DNA of 38,797 nucleotides, taken from positions 2,760,489 through 2,799,285 of the forward strand of contig BFEA01000010.1 in assembly GCA_003427395.1 (NCBI GenBank), written 5' to 3'. The position numbers were made by a program, and so were the translations under genes. The stretch comes from Chara braunii (Eukaryota; Streptophyta; Charophyceae; Charales; Characeae). Shown one piece after another: positions 10,432-20,858 of this stretch (positions are counted from its first letter, which is position 1; every line of letters begins with the position of its first letter). The notes below the pieces were generated by a model. It saw only the letters and a list, made by a program, of their open reading frames with translations. It searched no databases and was not told the DNA's origin.

Positions 10432-11166
10432 CCTAGAAAAATCGGCATACATGTAGAGATGATAGAACCACCAAGGGCAAGGAGACGGGACACGCGCTGG
10501 CGGGATTGCCGGCGTGACAAAAAAAATGAAACTAGCATGAAGGAAGGTGGCGGGGACTTGGGATGTCCCAAGGGAACCATGAGCAAGCACAAGGAATAAA
10601 TGTGCAAGCAAACGACACCGCCGAGATCGAGGATCTAGACGGTGGGAAATATTAGCACCACTAGTGCTAACACTAGTAAGGGCAAATGAGAGAGTCGTAG
10701 GGAAAAAGAAAAGTAAAATAATGATGTTGGGAGGGTTGCCCAGCTGTCCGAAATATCTCGGACTAGCTAGGCATGAGAAAATAGAGCCTTGAGAGGCTCA
10801 ACATGAGAAAAAGGCTGCCCGTAGAAAATCAGAGCAAAGAGGGCTCAAAATTGGACAAACGGAGGCAAGGTGTAACCCTCTAGGAGCATGGAGGTGCCAT
10901 GGTTGAAATCCGAGATATAACGGCCAAGTACCAACCATAAACCTGGCCTTGAATGAGGCCCTAGGGCCTAAAAAGAGGGTGCATAACAGTTTGACACTTG
11001 TCACAACTGAAATAAAAGAAAAAGAAAGAAAAATGAGAGAAAAAGGAGGAAAAATGAGACAAAAAGGGAGGAAAGAATGGAGGAGAGTGTGTCGGCCTAT
11101 TGAGACCTGCACAGTAGGGACTGGCAGGTCCCAACCGTGACCTCATCCCTCCTAGAATTAGGGAGG

Positions 11167-11208
11167 GCAATCCGGATTGCAGAGATATGACCCTTAGGGT
11201 CATATCTC
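11167..11208. repeat. Two adjacent perfect palindromes
   Basis: GCAATCCGGATTGC (11167-11180) is a perfect 14-bp palindrome. It is followed at once by GAGATATGACCC (11182-11193), loop TTA, and GGGTCATATCTC (11197-11208), a perfect 12-bp stem. Confidence 0.95.
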
Positions 11209-11209
11209 A

Positions 11210-12345
11210 ATAAAATATTAATTAAAAAAAAAAAAATGAGAAAATGCAAAAAGGAAATGGCCGGTTTACTTTTGGACCATGGATCTAAGATCAGATCTCA
11301 TGGTGGAGAGAAACTAGCCGTTTTTTGTAGACCAGCTTAAGACGGCTAGCTCCGGAATGGGGTGGCAGCCCGAAATGGAAAGAAACAAAAAAGGGAAAGA
11401 GACAAAACTGTGCATTTGACCCAAAAAGAGAGCCAGATGAACCAAAAATAATAAAAGTGGAGTTAGGGGCTCAAAATTGAGGCAAGGGCTACATGGGGGA
11501 GGCAAGGAATATTGTTGCTCTTGGATCTCAGCCAGATCCAAGGCTGAAAATGTGCCGCTGCATTGAAAAATATCTCGGCCTACCAAAAGTGGGGTACAAA
11601 CTGAAAAAATCGAAAAAAAGGCCCACTAGGCCTTTTCATCTCAAGTAAAATTGCCCCTTGGGCATTAGGACCCAAGGGGGCAGCATTTGAAAGGTGAAAA
11701 GGAGACCGAAGTAGGCCAAGAGGCAATCCGAATTGGTACAAACCACTCGGACTGCATGTACTTGGCCAAAAAGAGGCTCGGGTACCTCCGGAAGGGTCTA
11801 GTAGTGAAATTTTGTCTTGGGGGTACCTCGGTTCACCTCAAGGCACATTGGGAGGCTCATGGGCTGGCCGGACTGCTGGTTTCAGCCTACATAAGCTGGA
11901 AATTCAGTCCGACACTTTCACAATTGCATGAGGAGTGCCCATGTTGCCCAAGTGAGTTCATCAGAACACTCTTTCACTTGGAGAGAGGAGAGGAGAGTCC
12001 ATGTCAGTTGGGAGCTTGGTGGAGGCCATGAGCTAGGGAGAGGAGATCTAGAGACTAGAGGTAGTGAGGCCGGCACTAGGGGAATGATCCGCCATAGCCC
12101 CCAGGGTGTGAAGAAGAGAGCGAGGCTAGAGGGAGTCCCATTAGCCCTCCTAGAAGGGAGGACTCCATAGCCATGGTGATGGGAGCTTGAGGCAACTTGG
12201 GAAGAAGTGAGAAAGGAAGGAGAGAGGCTTGAAGAAGGAGGGAGTCATAGCCAAGGAGGAGTTGTGCAAGGAGGAGGAAAACCTTATCAAGATTGAGACT
12301 CCATCTCCAACACATTAACAAGGTGAGTCGAAGGAAGAGGATGCA
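11210..12345. other. Unassigned stretch before the CTT microsatellite
   Basis: No protein family recognised on either strand. An imperfect inverted repeat around GATCT lies at 11277-11303. Confidence 0.4.
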
Positions 12346-12449
12346 TCTTCGTCTTCATCTTCTTCTTCTTCTTCTTCTTCTTCTTCTTCTTCCTCTTCCT
12401 CTTTTTTTTTTCTTCTTCTTTTTCTTCTCTTTCTTCTTCTTCTTTTTCT

Positions 12450-12482
<33 letters not shown>

Positions 12483-12523
12483 CCTTATCCTTCTTCTTCT
12501 TTTTCTTCCTCTTCTTTTCCTTA
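12346..12523 (+). repeat. CTT/TTC microsatellite (imperfect)
   Basis: Almost uninterrupted pyrimidine tract of TTC units with CCT and TTT interruptions. Phe/Leu-only and Ser-only frames here are artefacts of the repeat. Confidence 0.97.
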
Positions 12524-15500
12524 TAGGCAGCTACAGGAGGTGATGAGTGATCAGGAGTAGGGTTCTTTAATAAGGTCCGAAAAAGTCTAGGTCTAGTATA
12601 TGCAGAACATCTTTGACTCTCTGACTGATGGTTGCTTGTATATAGAGGGTTACATGGAGGATTGGATCAGACCCATGTACGTCAGTAAGTTGAGCAAGTA
12701 ATGAGATATTTACTTCGCATAGACTTTCTTGAACATAAGATGACACTGAGTGTGATTCTGACTACTTTTCTTTTTTTTTCTTTTTCTTTCCTTTAGTGTG
12801 GCGTGGAATGTTTTTTAAATAATACTTTTGTGTGAGTTTTGATTCCTTTTCCATCAAAAGTGGAGTGACATTCATATATGAGTGGTATCAGGAGTGGAGT
12901 GACGGTCGATTTCGGATACCTTGATTCTTTGTTGGATACTGTGATTCCGTGTTGGACACTCGGACTCTTTGCGTGATACTTTAACCTTTCGATAAGGACA
13001 GGAGTCTTTGCGTACCGCAAGGCCCCACATACTGTGTGCATATGCGAGTCTAAAATCTTGTTCTTTTCTTTGTTTGTGTGATATATCACACTCGCTCTCA
13101 GTTTGTGGACTTGCCCATATGAATGATGGTGTGATAAAATGAATATTGTGAAGTGAACTGATCTTCGCTTTCTTCCGCTGTACTTGCGCGTCACTGTCCC
13201 AATGACAAGTGAAAAATCAAAGTACAGTGGGAGAAGGTGCTCATCGGATTTTTGAGAAAGAGATGATATGATATGTCTTGCAAAAATTTGTGGGATGATA
13301 AATGGAAAGGTCACAACCAAAGTTGTGTCTTCTGTATGACTCAGAAAAGAGAGAGGAAAGCCCAATGACCAATTGGACTTTCTTAAAAGGATGAACTTTG
13401 TGAGAGCACTAAAAGGAGATGCTATAATGATAAGGAATTTTTGTGTGTATATAAGTCTGACGAGGAAAGGCCAAAAATTTTGTGAGAATTATGGATGGAA
13501 ACTTCTGGCAATTATGATGGAACTCTGAAAGACTTTTGAGAGATGTCCCTAAAAGACGTGTGACCTTACCTACTCTGATCAAAGTAAGGGAGGCACGACC
13601 TTGTGGATTCATTGAGGAAATTGATGGAATGTTGAAGAAGGCACTATCCCTCTACGTAGTTCCGTGGGTAGTTGGTATGTGATCCTTTGTTTGCTCTCAA
13701 GGTTTTTTGGAAGAAAGTGTCAGACCACAATGAAGTCTGTCTAAGGGACATATTTTGTGAGGCCAAGCTAAGGGGCTATACTGAGCATCACTGGAACTGT
13801 AGAACCTAACTCCCAGCAAGGGCCGCTGACCGGCACAACCTGGCAGCGGGACCATGGCTCACCAAAGGTTAAGTCTTGAAGGGTCGGCCGCCCGGACAAG
13901 TTTGGCTAGAGGGAAAGTCATTGGGGTCGATTAAGTCGAGAGTCGGGACCTCTCAGGGTGCCAAGATAGGAAGAACTGCTTGTCGTTGCGCAACCAACGA
14001 GGGCACCATCGCTACATAGCAACGCGATGGGCCGTGGATTCAGCGTGATCGACCGTTCTGCGGTGGGCCAAGATGAAGACCTTAAGCCACCTGTGTTAGA
14101 CTACAGGATGGGAATTCATTATGATTGAATATTTCAGATGGTAAGTATTACCATTTCGGGACTAAAGGTGCCCCGTATTCGAAAGAGGTCTCGGTTAGGA
14201 CCCGCGTCCTAAGTTATGACCCTGTACGAGGGACGATGACTGAACAAGACACCCAACGGTGAACCGGCTGATGTCTACGACAAAGGGAGAAAACTATCAA
14301 CCTACTACCTGGGAGCGGGTATTACGCTGTAGTACGGAATAAAGTATCCCCTAACTCCGAGGCCAGGACGTGGGAGACCCACGTTGAAATTCTGACAGTG
14401 GAACGCCGTGACGAGAGCAGATTGATAAGAATACCTCAAACGGAGTCGAGCCGGTCAATCGGATTGGTTAATTCCTCGTCAGCAGTTGGGATTTTGATTG
14501 CTTATAGTTCTTGATTGTCCGACGCGACGGGGACGTCGCTTAATAAGGTCCGAAAAATTGTCGGCCCGAATACCCTTACAAGGGTATTTGGGCGTGTTTT
14601 TGCAGCTTACAAGAGGTACGTTCCTTTACGACATCAGGGAGCGTGCCTCATTGTTATGCGGCCACAACCAATTCTCAAAGATTGGGAGTGACACACACCT
14701 TTGAGTTGATTAGGGAGTGTGTGGGCGTACACCTAGTGGGCACGCGTTAGTAAGATAATTTTGATTAGAGTAAGTCGTGGGTCGCTCGGGCAGTGCAAAC
14801 TAGGAGTAGGCTAGGATCTTGAATAAACGTTGCGTGAGCCGCAACCTCGGACGCGCTGACGAAGTCGCAACCAACGCAGAGTTTAATCTTTGAGGTTACA
14901 ACTAGAGGAAGTTTTTTTTGACTCAGGGTCGCACCGTGCGAAGTTACGCAGGCACTAGGATGACCGTGCGCCATCAACAGTAGAAGCCGCCGCCAAAGCC
15001 AAGTATTGATGGCGCGAACTAAAGAAAAGACCGGGTTTTTCCGGCATGGAGACGGTAAAAGGGCGGCCTTTCCGAGAAAGAAGCAGCGTGGAGGAGCCCC
15101 AACTTGTTGGCCGTAGCGTTGCGGGGCTGCATGTACAGCGGACCGAGTGAAAGCCTGCCTCTGAGCAAGCGGAAGCGCGCCTGCAGGACCGTGGGTTTAG
15201 ACAGCAGCACGAGCAGCAGCCCTTGTGCACCCCTGCAGGCCCAGGTCTGCTGCAGTTACTCTTCATATGAGAGGTTGCGCCTGCTGCAACCAGGCTTGGG
15301 CTTAGCCCTATTAGTTACAGCACCGAACTACCAGCATACGGATCCCGGGATCGAGACCATTAACTAACAGCGGAGGAGCGAAGGAGCGTACTTTGGCGAA
15401 AACCTAAGGGGTCGAGGGTCCCGCGGGACTATACCCCTAGGTTTTGCCCGGGGGTCCGACTGCGGACCCAACAGGTGGGACCGAGGCTGAGTACCAGTGG

Positions 15501-15767
15501 GTCCCCCTTTCCCCCATCTCTACCTTTCTCTCCAGTTTTTTTTTTTCTATTTTTTTTTTTTTTTTTACCCATATTGGGACACGGTCCGATGCCGGTACCA
15601 GGACCGGTCGTGAGGCCCAAGAGCCTAGTTCAGTGGATACACCCACGGACTGCTGAAATACAGACCTGAGTTCCAAGTGCACGGGGAGTGGATGAGAGAA
15701 GTGCCGCAGCTCTGAATGGTCTGGGACAGGCGAGCCCGATGCTGGTATCCCAGGGCCAAAGTTGGGC
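12524..15767. other. About 3.2 kb without a recognisable gene
   Basis: No conserved coding family seen. A TATA-like GTATATAGA lies near 12636. AATACCCTT-AC-AAGGGTATT (14569-14588) is a perfect short hairpin. TAATAAGGTCCGAAAAA occurs both near 12570 and near 14540, showing that the two ends share sequence. Poly(T) runs occur at 15536-15566. Confidence 0.4.
15623..15652 (-). CDS. Candidate terminal exon of a spliced minus-strand gene
   Basis: A strong acceptor (TGTATTTCAG, with a second CAG three bases later) precedes a short frame SPWVYPLN followed by TAG. The phase matches the two nucleotides left over from the exon at 15989-16168. If real, the intron between them (15653-15988) contains the U6-like sequence in antisense. 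The product is not recognised. Confidence 0.25.
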
Positions 15768-15786
15768 CTACCTTCGGGACATCCGT

Positions 15787-15818
<32 letters not shown>

Positions 15819-15867
15819 GGCCCCTGCGCAAGAATGACACGTATAAATCAAGGTAGCACAACTTTTT
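15768..15867 (+). ncRNA. U6: U6 spliceosomal snRNA-like gene or pseudogene
   Basis: From 15778 to ~15840 the sequence follows the highly conserved U6 core: AAAATTGGAACG, the ACAGAGA box (15803-15809) that pairs with the 5' splice site, the AGC triad (ATTAGCATGG) and the internal stem-loop region CCCCTGCGCAAGAATGACAC. A T5 run (15863-15867) could terminate RNA polymerase III. The length (~100 nt) fits U6. Odd points: the 5' stem-loop is degraded (CTACCTTCGGGAC gives little pairing), the loop reads AAGAATG where most U6 have AAGGATG, the 3' third is unlike typical U6, and no clear plant upstream sequence element or correctly placed TATA box was seen. It is certainly U6-derived; whether it is functional or a dispersed pseudogene is open. 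Confidence 0.85.
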
Positions 15868-15988
15868 CTTTTGGGATGTTGGGTAGTGCGCTATCGACGT
15901 AGTGCGTTGGAACCGGTTGCTAGCGCTATACTATGAGTATCGGATACGCGAGAGCCACCAGGGGAGAGAAGAGTAACTGAGCGTTTAC

Positions 15989-16168
15989 CTCAAAGAGTTG
16001 ACGAGGCTGGGTGGATCAAACGTCGCGTCATGGTGGCGAGTTATGCTGCGCTCCACCAAGAGCTCGGTTGTCAACGTTGATGGACCTATACCCACTGGGT
16101 GGGACGACCGGATCTGGCTAAGATGCGGGTCAGGTACGCTCTTAGACTGTAAGCTACAACGAGAGAGT
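15989..16168 (-). CDS. Candidate internal exon, 180 nt, unrecognised protein
   Basis: Minus-strand segment preceded by a long pyrimidine-rich tract ending GCACGCAG and followed by a donor GAG|GTAAAC. Between these signals 59 codons are open in the one frame that fits (peptide containing SVPDPHLSQIRSSHPVGIG and TTELLVERSITRHHDATF). A perfect donor CAG|GTAAGT at 16410/16409 lies 241 bp upstream, a plausible intron length. No homologue is recognised, and the upstream segment (16410-16465) does not stay open in the matching phase, so this may be a decayed gene or a non-coding transcript. Confidence 0.35.
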
Positions 16169-16409
16169 CTGCGTGCAGGAAGCGAAAGAGATCGAGGAGG
16201 AGAGTCAACAAGGGAGGAGAAAGGAGAGATTAGGATTAAGGAGGAGATTGCATTTACCTACAACGCACTCGATCGGGGTGGTCTTCAGCTCATGGGGTGT
16301 TGATTGCGCCCATCAACACGGTCGTGAGGCACGTTGTGCTCATGTGCTCTTCTTGACGCCAGCACCCGCACACGTATGAGGGAGCAAAGAGAAAGCAAGT
16401 ATGACTTAC

Positions 16410-16465
16410 CTGTCGTTGCATCTGGATAAGTCCTGGCGGAAGATTCGTAACGATATTGTTGATCA
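16410..16465 (-). other. Candidate 56-nt exon with consensus splice sites
   Basis: A pyrimidine-rich acceptor (CTCCCTCCCTTAG) precedes it and a full-consensus donor CAG|GTAAGT follows. One frame reads INNIVTNLPPGLIQMQRQ, but its phase leads to a stop in the next candidate exon, so coding use is doubtful. Confidence 0.25.
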
Positions 16466-19175
16466 CTAAGGGAGGGAGTGTCGAGAGGACAGCCGCGAAG
16501 TAGTAGACCTAACTATTGGCGAGTGTGATGCTCACCCTATCGATGGTGGAGGCCCTGCTATAGCCAATATTCGTCGTGGTGACCGGCATGATCCCCTCCA
16601 CTTGCACACCTCGTCACTTTGGTCATCACCTTCGTCTGGATCGAAGCCGTGGTCCCGACAGCGATCTTCTTCGTCATTACACTCATGATGCGTCCTCCAA
16701 GGCCGTAATGTTGGTGTCCTTTTTTTGGTCGTGGTTGTCAATCTTATTCTGGCTCGCTGCTTCGGTCAAGGCGTGAGTTTCTCTTCCTTGCAAAATTGGC
16801 GTTTCTAAATTGAGCGAACCTGGCCGTATAATTGGCTAGATGCGGTCACACGCTGGGAGTAATCGTTAGATTGCGCGCGCGGGTAGGCACGCGAGCGAGC
16901 AACAGGTGTGCAAGGAGTAGAAGAGGTAAAGAGAGAGAGAGAGGAAGCAGAGTAGATAGATGTAGTAAAAGGTAGACCGTAGAAGGAACAAGGAGTGACT
17001 GAATGTGGACGTCGGGCTTTGCCACGTACGTACATAATAGTAAAAAGTAAATAATTAAATAAAATTACGTATCTTCCCGTGCTCTAGCGGAAGATTCATT
17101 CTCATTTTGCACATTTAGTTGGTAGTGAGGCGGAGCCCCACTCACTTTCGACGTCGCCAGTAGGATATGATTATGCCTTTTTCCCTCGTTTCTGAACATG
17201 CTCTTCGACATATCCATCTTGAACGTGCCTTCCCCAATCGCGTTGACTACCATGCATGCTCGCCATCGTCGTTTTCAATAGCGAAAAACCCACATATTTC
17301 TCATCGAGGTGTTGCGTCTGAAGTAGCACTTGGCTGTTCAGATCACTGCTTAAACTCGCATAAATCTGGCCGGAATCCAGTCCAGGTGAACGGAGCAAGC
17401 ATAGGCCATACGAGAGACAAGCGAAAGGAAGAAGGGGATAAAAGTTGTGGAATAGAGAAGGGAGAAAGAAATGAACGATACTGAACAGTGAACACAAATT
17501 ATGACGAGTGTGTAGCAGGAGAATCGCTCTCAGCAGTTGGCTCGGCACAGGTGGCGTTTGCACAATTGGCACTGCATATATGTTTGGTCAAGTACTTTGT
17601 TTACAACATTGCTATTGAGAGCCACCCTCTCAGACACATAATTGTTTCATTTCGGAGTGGCTGTGTCCTGAGGCACTACCTGTGTTTGGATTCACGGCCA
17701 GCATATTTTAGGTCACAGATTATGTTGTTGATGGGCCTCTTTGGCCTACATTTGCTAGGCCTGGTACTGCTGTAGGGTTGGTGGTGTTGAAGTGCTGCTG
17801 CAAAGCTGCGATTTGGAGCGTTTTGCGAGACATCCCACATAATATTTACTGAGCATACAAACTTACGTAGTACGCTCGGCGTGCTTTTGTGACACAGTTG
17901 TCTAACGGACCACTGTTCCTCGCTGAGATCAAGCTACGATGAAATATCCTTGTTGAATAGCTGTTGTACAACGGATTGCAGTTGAAGGCCAACCGATGTA
18001 TAGCTGTGTTTTACGACTGAAACTACTAATGTACCTTTCATTGGACCACCATAGAGTTTTTTGCCACCATACAACCACTATGTGCCTTCTGCTGGACTAC
18101 TAGCCGACAGTAATCGACTGTGAGAGGTTTGAGTCTGAGGATACGTACCGGGCTACAGCAATGGGCCGCATGGTCAACGTCTGCGTGGACTTCGGTTACT
18201 GCTGTTGACGATCAACTGGTTACTTCGTCATTTTAGTAGACTAGTAGAGTAGCAGTAGGATCGTAGTCTGGACGTCGATAAGAGAAGGAGATCCCATTAC
18301 ACTGTTGGTGGTAGCAAAGGTATGCTTTCATGGATAAGTTGAGTTCGCTGCTCTAAACCTCCACGGGTGCCGTATCGGAACTCTCCCATTTTCAGACAAC
18401 TTTCGACCGCATGGCTTTCACCAAACTTTATAAAGCTTGGGATTCTGCCAATTGGGCTTTGTTGTCTCTTTGCATCCCGACTGTGAGATAAAGTGGGTAG
18501 CAGGTTCTTCGTGTACTAACGTTCGATGAGAGCGGTGATCCAGTGATCCTGAGACGAAAGGTGGACAAGTGTTGCGCGCTGCCGTTTGTGCAAGCAGCAC
18601 TGCGGTGCTACCGTGGCCATGATCCGCCGTACTTACTGTTGCACGACACAACGATCATGCTGAACCTTGCGAATCATTCCGCTGTGCATCTTGCTGTATA
18701 TCTGCTAACTACTTATCGTGCGCCCAAGGTGTTATCTGCTGCTGAATTGGGCTGCCACCACACATAGGTTGGGCACTGTTGCTGTGCTGGGCACTATTTG
18801 GGGTGCTGCTGCTGAGCAGAACGTTGTTCCTCACTGGGAGCAACAACGACATAGGCCTAAGAAAGGGGCAGAGTGAGAGAGGGGAGAGTTTTGGTTTTGG
18901 GAGTGGGATCGGACTTCGCAAGGGAGTTTATTGCTGTGGCATTGGAGGCCTGTCAGGGGACTGTTACTTTGAGTTTGGTCACAATCGGGTCGTCTCGATT
19001 GCGTTATTTTGACCATCATTGTGGGGCCCTCAGGCGATTCGAGATTCCAAGACCCTCTCACGCAAGTTGAGTTATCCCTGTTGTATCTCGAGCATCTGAA
19101 ACCCCTACTTCTGCCCTTCTCAAAAGACCAACCAGAGTATAAAATTTTGATAAATATTATACGAATCTATATCAG
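16466..19175. other. About 2.7 kb without a recognisable gene
   Basis: Neither strand shows a known domain. Open frames of 60-130 codons occur but lack motifs. Part of it may be intron or upstream sequence of the candidate minus-strand gene. Confidence 0.35.
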
Positions 19176-20050
19176 TTGACAGACCGGGCACCCTAAGTTA
19201 GGAAAGTCAATCACTAAGTCAGATAGAACAAAAAGAGAAGAGAGAGAAATGAAGAATATAAAATAAAGGTAACCTGGCAGGCTGAGCGTACCCTTAAGTT
19301 AGGGTGGTTCAGTCTTATGCTCATGATAACATAAAGGAGCAGAGAGTTAGTATAAATCTTATTTTATTTTCCCTTTTAAACACAAGGCAGAATTGGATGT
19401 CTCCCTAAGTTGGGTAGGTCTAATTATTTGTCTAACAAGAGAGAAAAATATAAAGTTTGTGCAAGTATATCAATGGTTGTTCTCTTATATTGTCGTTGCG
19501 GAGACTAAGCGTACCCTTAAGTTAGGGCGGCTTAGCCATACGTCATTTGTGATTGTTCAGGCAGATCAGGCGTACCCTTAAGTTAGGGTGGCCTGATCAT
19601 ATTGTCTTATGTACCTAAAACTGTTTAGGCTAGTTAGGCGTACCCTTAAGTTAGGACGGCCTAGTGATATGCCCTTGTCGTTGACGTGTTGTAGGTTGGA
19701 CGTACCCTTAAGTTAGCGCGGTCCGACCTTTTATCGTTCGTAATTGTTTTAGGCAGGTTAGGCACACCCCTAAGTTGGGGCAGCCTAATCCTATGCCCTA
19801 TGTAACTTTGTCTAGAGATGACTAAGCATACCCTTAAGTTAGGGCAGTCTGGTTTAATGCTTCATGTCGTCAGTTAAGCAAAAGCCAGACGTACCCTTAA
19901 GTTAGGGTGGTCTGGTCATATGTTTTATGACTAGAGTCGATGTGGTGTTGGACATACCCTTAAGTTAGGGCAGTCCAGTTGTGCATACTTTACTTGTTTA
20001 CTTAGGCAGGTTGGACATTCCCTTAAGTTAGGGCATTATCTGATCATATG
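19176..20050 (+). repeat. Array of ~12 hairpin units with core CCCTTAAGTTAGGG
   Basis: Core copies lie at about 19191, 19287, 19401, 19510, 19571, 19639, 19701, 19763, 19827, 19890, 19953 and 20016; from 19510 the spacing is 61-68 bp, mostly 62-64. Each unit has an outer arm, RTA, an inner stem (CCCT/AGGG, or CCCC/GGGG at 19763), an invariant TAAGTT loop, and an outer arm complementary to the first. Outer arms differ between units yet still pair: CTAAGC/GCTTAG, GATCAGGC/GCCTGATC, GGTTGGAC/GTCCGACC, CCAGAC/GTCTGG, GGTTAGGC/GCCTAATC. Most deviations are G-T (G-U) pairs. Sequence between units is not conserved. Nearly every unit contains CTTAAG. No coding frame spans the array, and it stops ~230 bp before the truncated end of copy P. 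Function unknown. Confidence 0.9.
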
Positions 20051-20282
20051 TCATAGGTAAAGGGGTCTACTAAGGGAAAAGAACTGAGTGATCTAACGAA
20101 CTACTTTGGGTCAAACTGATGTGGGATTGTGAGAGATGGTTGTTTATGCATGCTTGTGGGCTCTCACTTTGGGGCGTCTTTTTCGATAGGTTAGCTGCTT
20201 AGATGCTCGCTAAGTGCTGGAGCCATAGGTAGATGAGATGAATGATGGGAGGGAGAGCTTGGGATAAAGATAGGACTACCGA
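20051..20282. other. Spacer between hairpin array and copy P
   Basis: No coding frame or repeat recognised. Similarity between copies P and M begins abruptly at 20283 (GATTGAACCTGCAAGACAAC), which marks the 5' truncation of copy P. Confidence 0.5.
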
Positions 20283-20858
20283 GATTGAACCTGCAAGACA
20301 ACCAGGTATTGTACATCTCCTCACGTACTTTGCCTAAACCTATTCGCGGACAACTCGTGGCAGAAGCCAAGTCTGGTAAGTATAACTATCGGCAGTTTTG
20401 CGATATCGCTCTCCAATGAGAGCAGATGACCGCACATGTGAAAGGGTCTTAAGCTTCGGTAGTCAAATCGGGACCAGTTGGTGGGTATGGAAAGCGGGTC
20501 TTTTGGCGGCAAAAGCGTCAGGCCATATGCTTGTTGTATTCGATGATGATACTGTAGAGAAACTACCCCTGGAAGAGTTTGAGAAAGGAGTAGCTAGTGG
20601 CGGCAATGAGTCCGGGAAGGGTGACGTCACCGCTGTGATGGCCAACAAGCGAGGCCAGACCTAGTGGAAGAAGAAGAGGCCACGCTCGTTCCCTTAACAT
20701 CCGGAATAGCATTCAGGAAGCCTTGGGAAAAGATGAATATGACTCGTGAGGAATGGCAGTCCAAGATGGACAATCGCCAATGCCTTAAGTGCGGCACCGT
20801 GGGACATGTGATAACTTGGTGCCCGCTTATTCAAAACCCAAAAGCAAGCAACCAGTAG
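20283..20858 (+). pseudogene. gag: Copy P: gag C-terminal remnant with CCHC zinc knuckle
   Basis: The start reads LNLQDNQVLYIS then LPKPIRGQLVAEAKSGKYNY, matching the gag of copy M on the other strand (start of its frame at 35654). TGA at 20417-20419 stands where copy M has CGA. Further stops and frame changes follow. A zinc knuckle CLKCGTVGHVITWC (C-X2-C-X4-H-X4-C, 20781-20822) marks nucleocapsid. The knuckle frame ends at TAG 20856. The capsid N-terminal half and the 5' LTR are absent. Confidence 0.88.

Larger units (their letters stand above)
9221..11140 (+). repeat. Diverged direct duplication, offset about 1346 bp
   Basis: Landmarks recur in order: AAATATTAGCACC at 9301 and 10647; GATATAAC at 9568 and 10914; AGTAGGGACTGGCAG at 9758 and 11113. 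The first two offsets are exactly 1346 and the third 1355. Purine-rich AATAAAA-type tracts precede the last landmark in both. The units are too diverged to be a recent duplication. No coding frame is shared. Confidence 0.75.

Noticed and set aside
12293-12526. Phe/Leu-rich reading frame
   Set aside because: Translation of a TTC microsatellite.
12883-12900. Primer-binding-site-like TGGTATCAGGAGTGG
   Set aside because: It has an extra base relative to TGGTATCAGAGC and no LTR end precedes it.
15336-15365. tRNA B-box-like GGATCGAGACC
   Set aside because: No A box or cloverleaf can be formed from the upstream sequence.
16532-16741. Minus-strand frame with TTTTKKRTP and an Asp/Glu-rich part as a coding exon
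   Set aside because: It has no consensus splice acceptor or donor at its ends, and alternative frames are equally open.
19176-20050. CRISPR array or telomere-like (TTAGGG) repeat
   Set aside because: The conserved part is a short hairpin core with covarying arms, in eukaryotic DNA with no cas genes. TTAGGG appears only once per ~63 bp as part of the stem, not in tandem.
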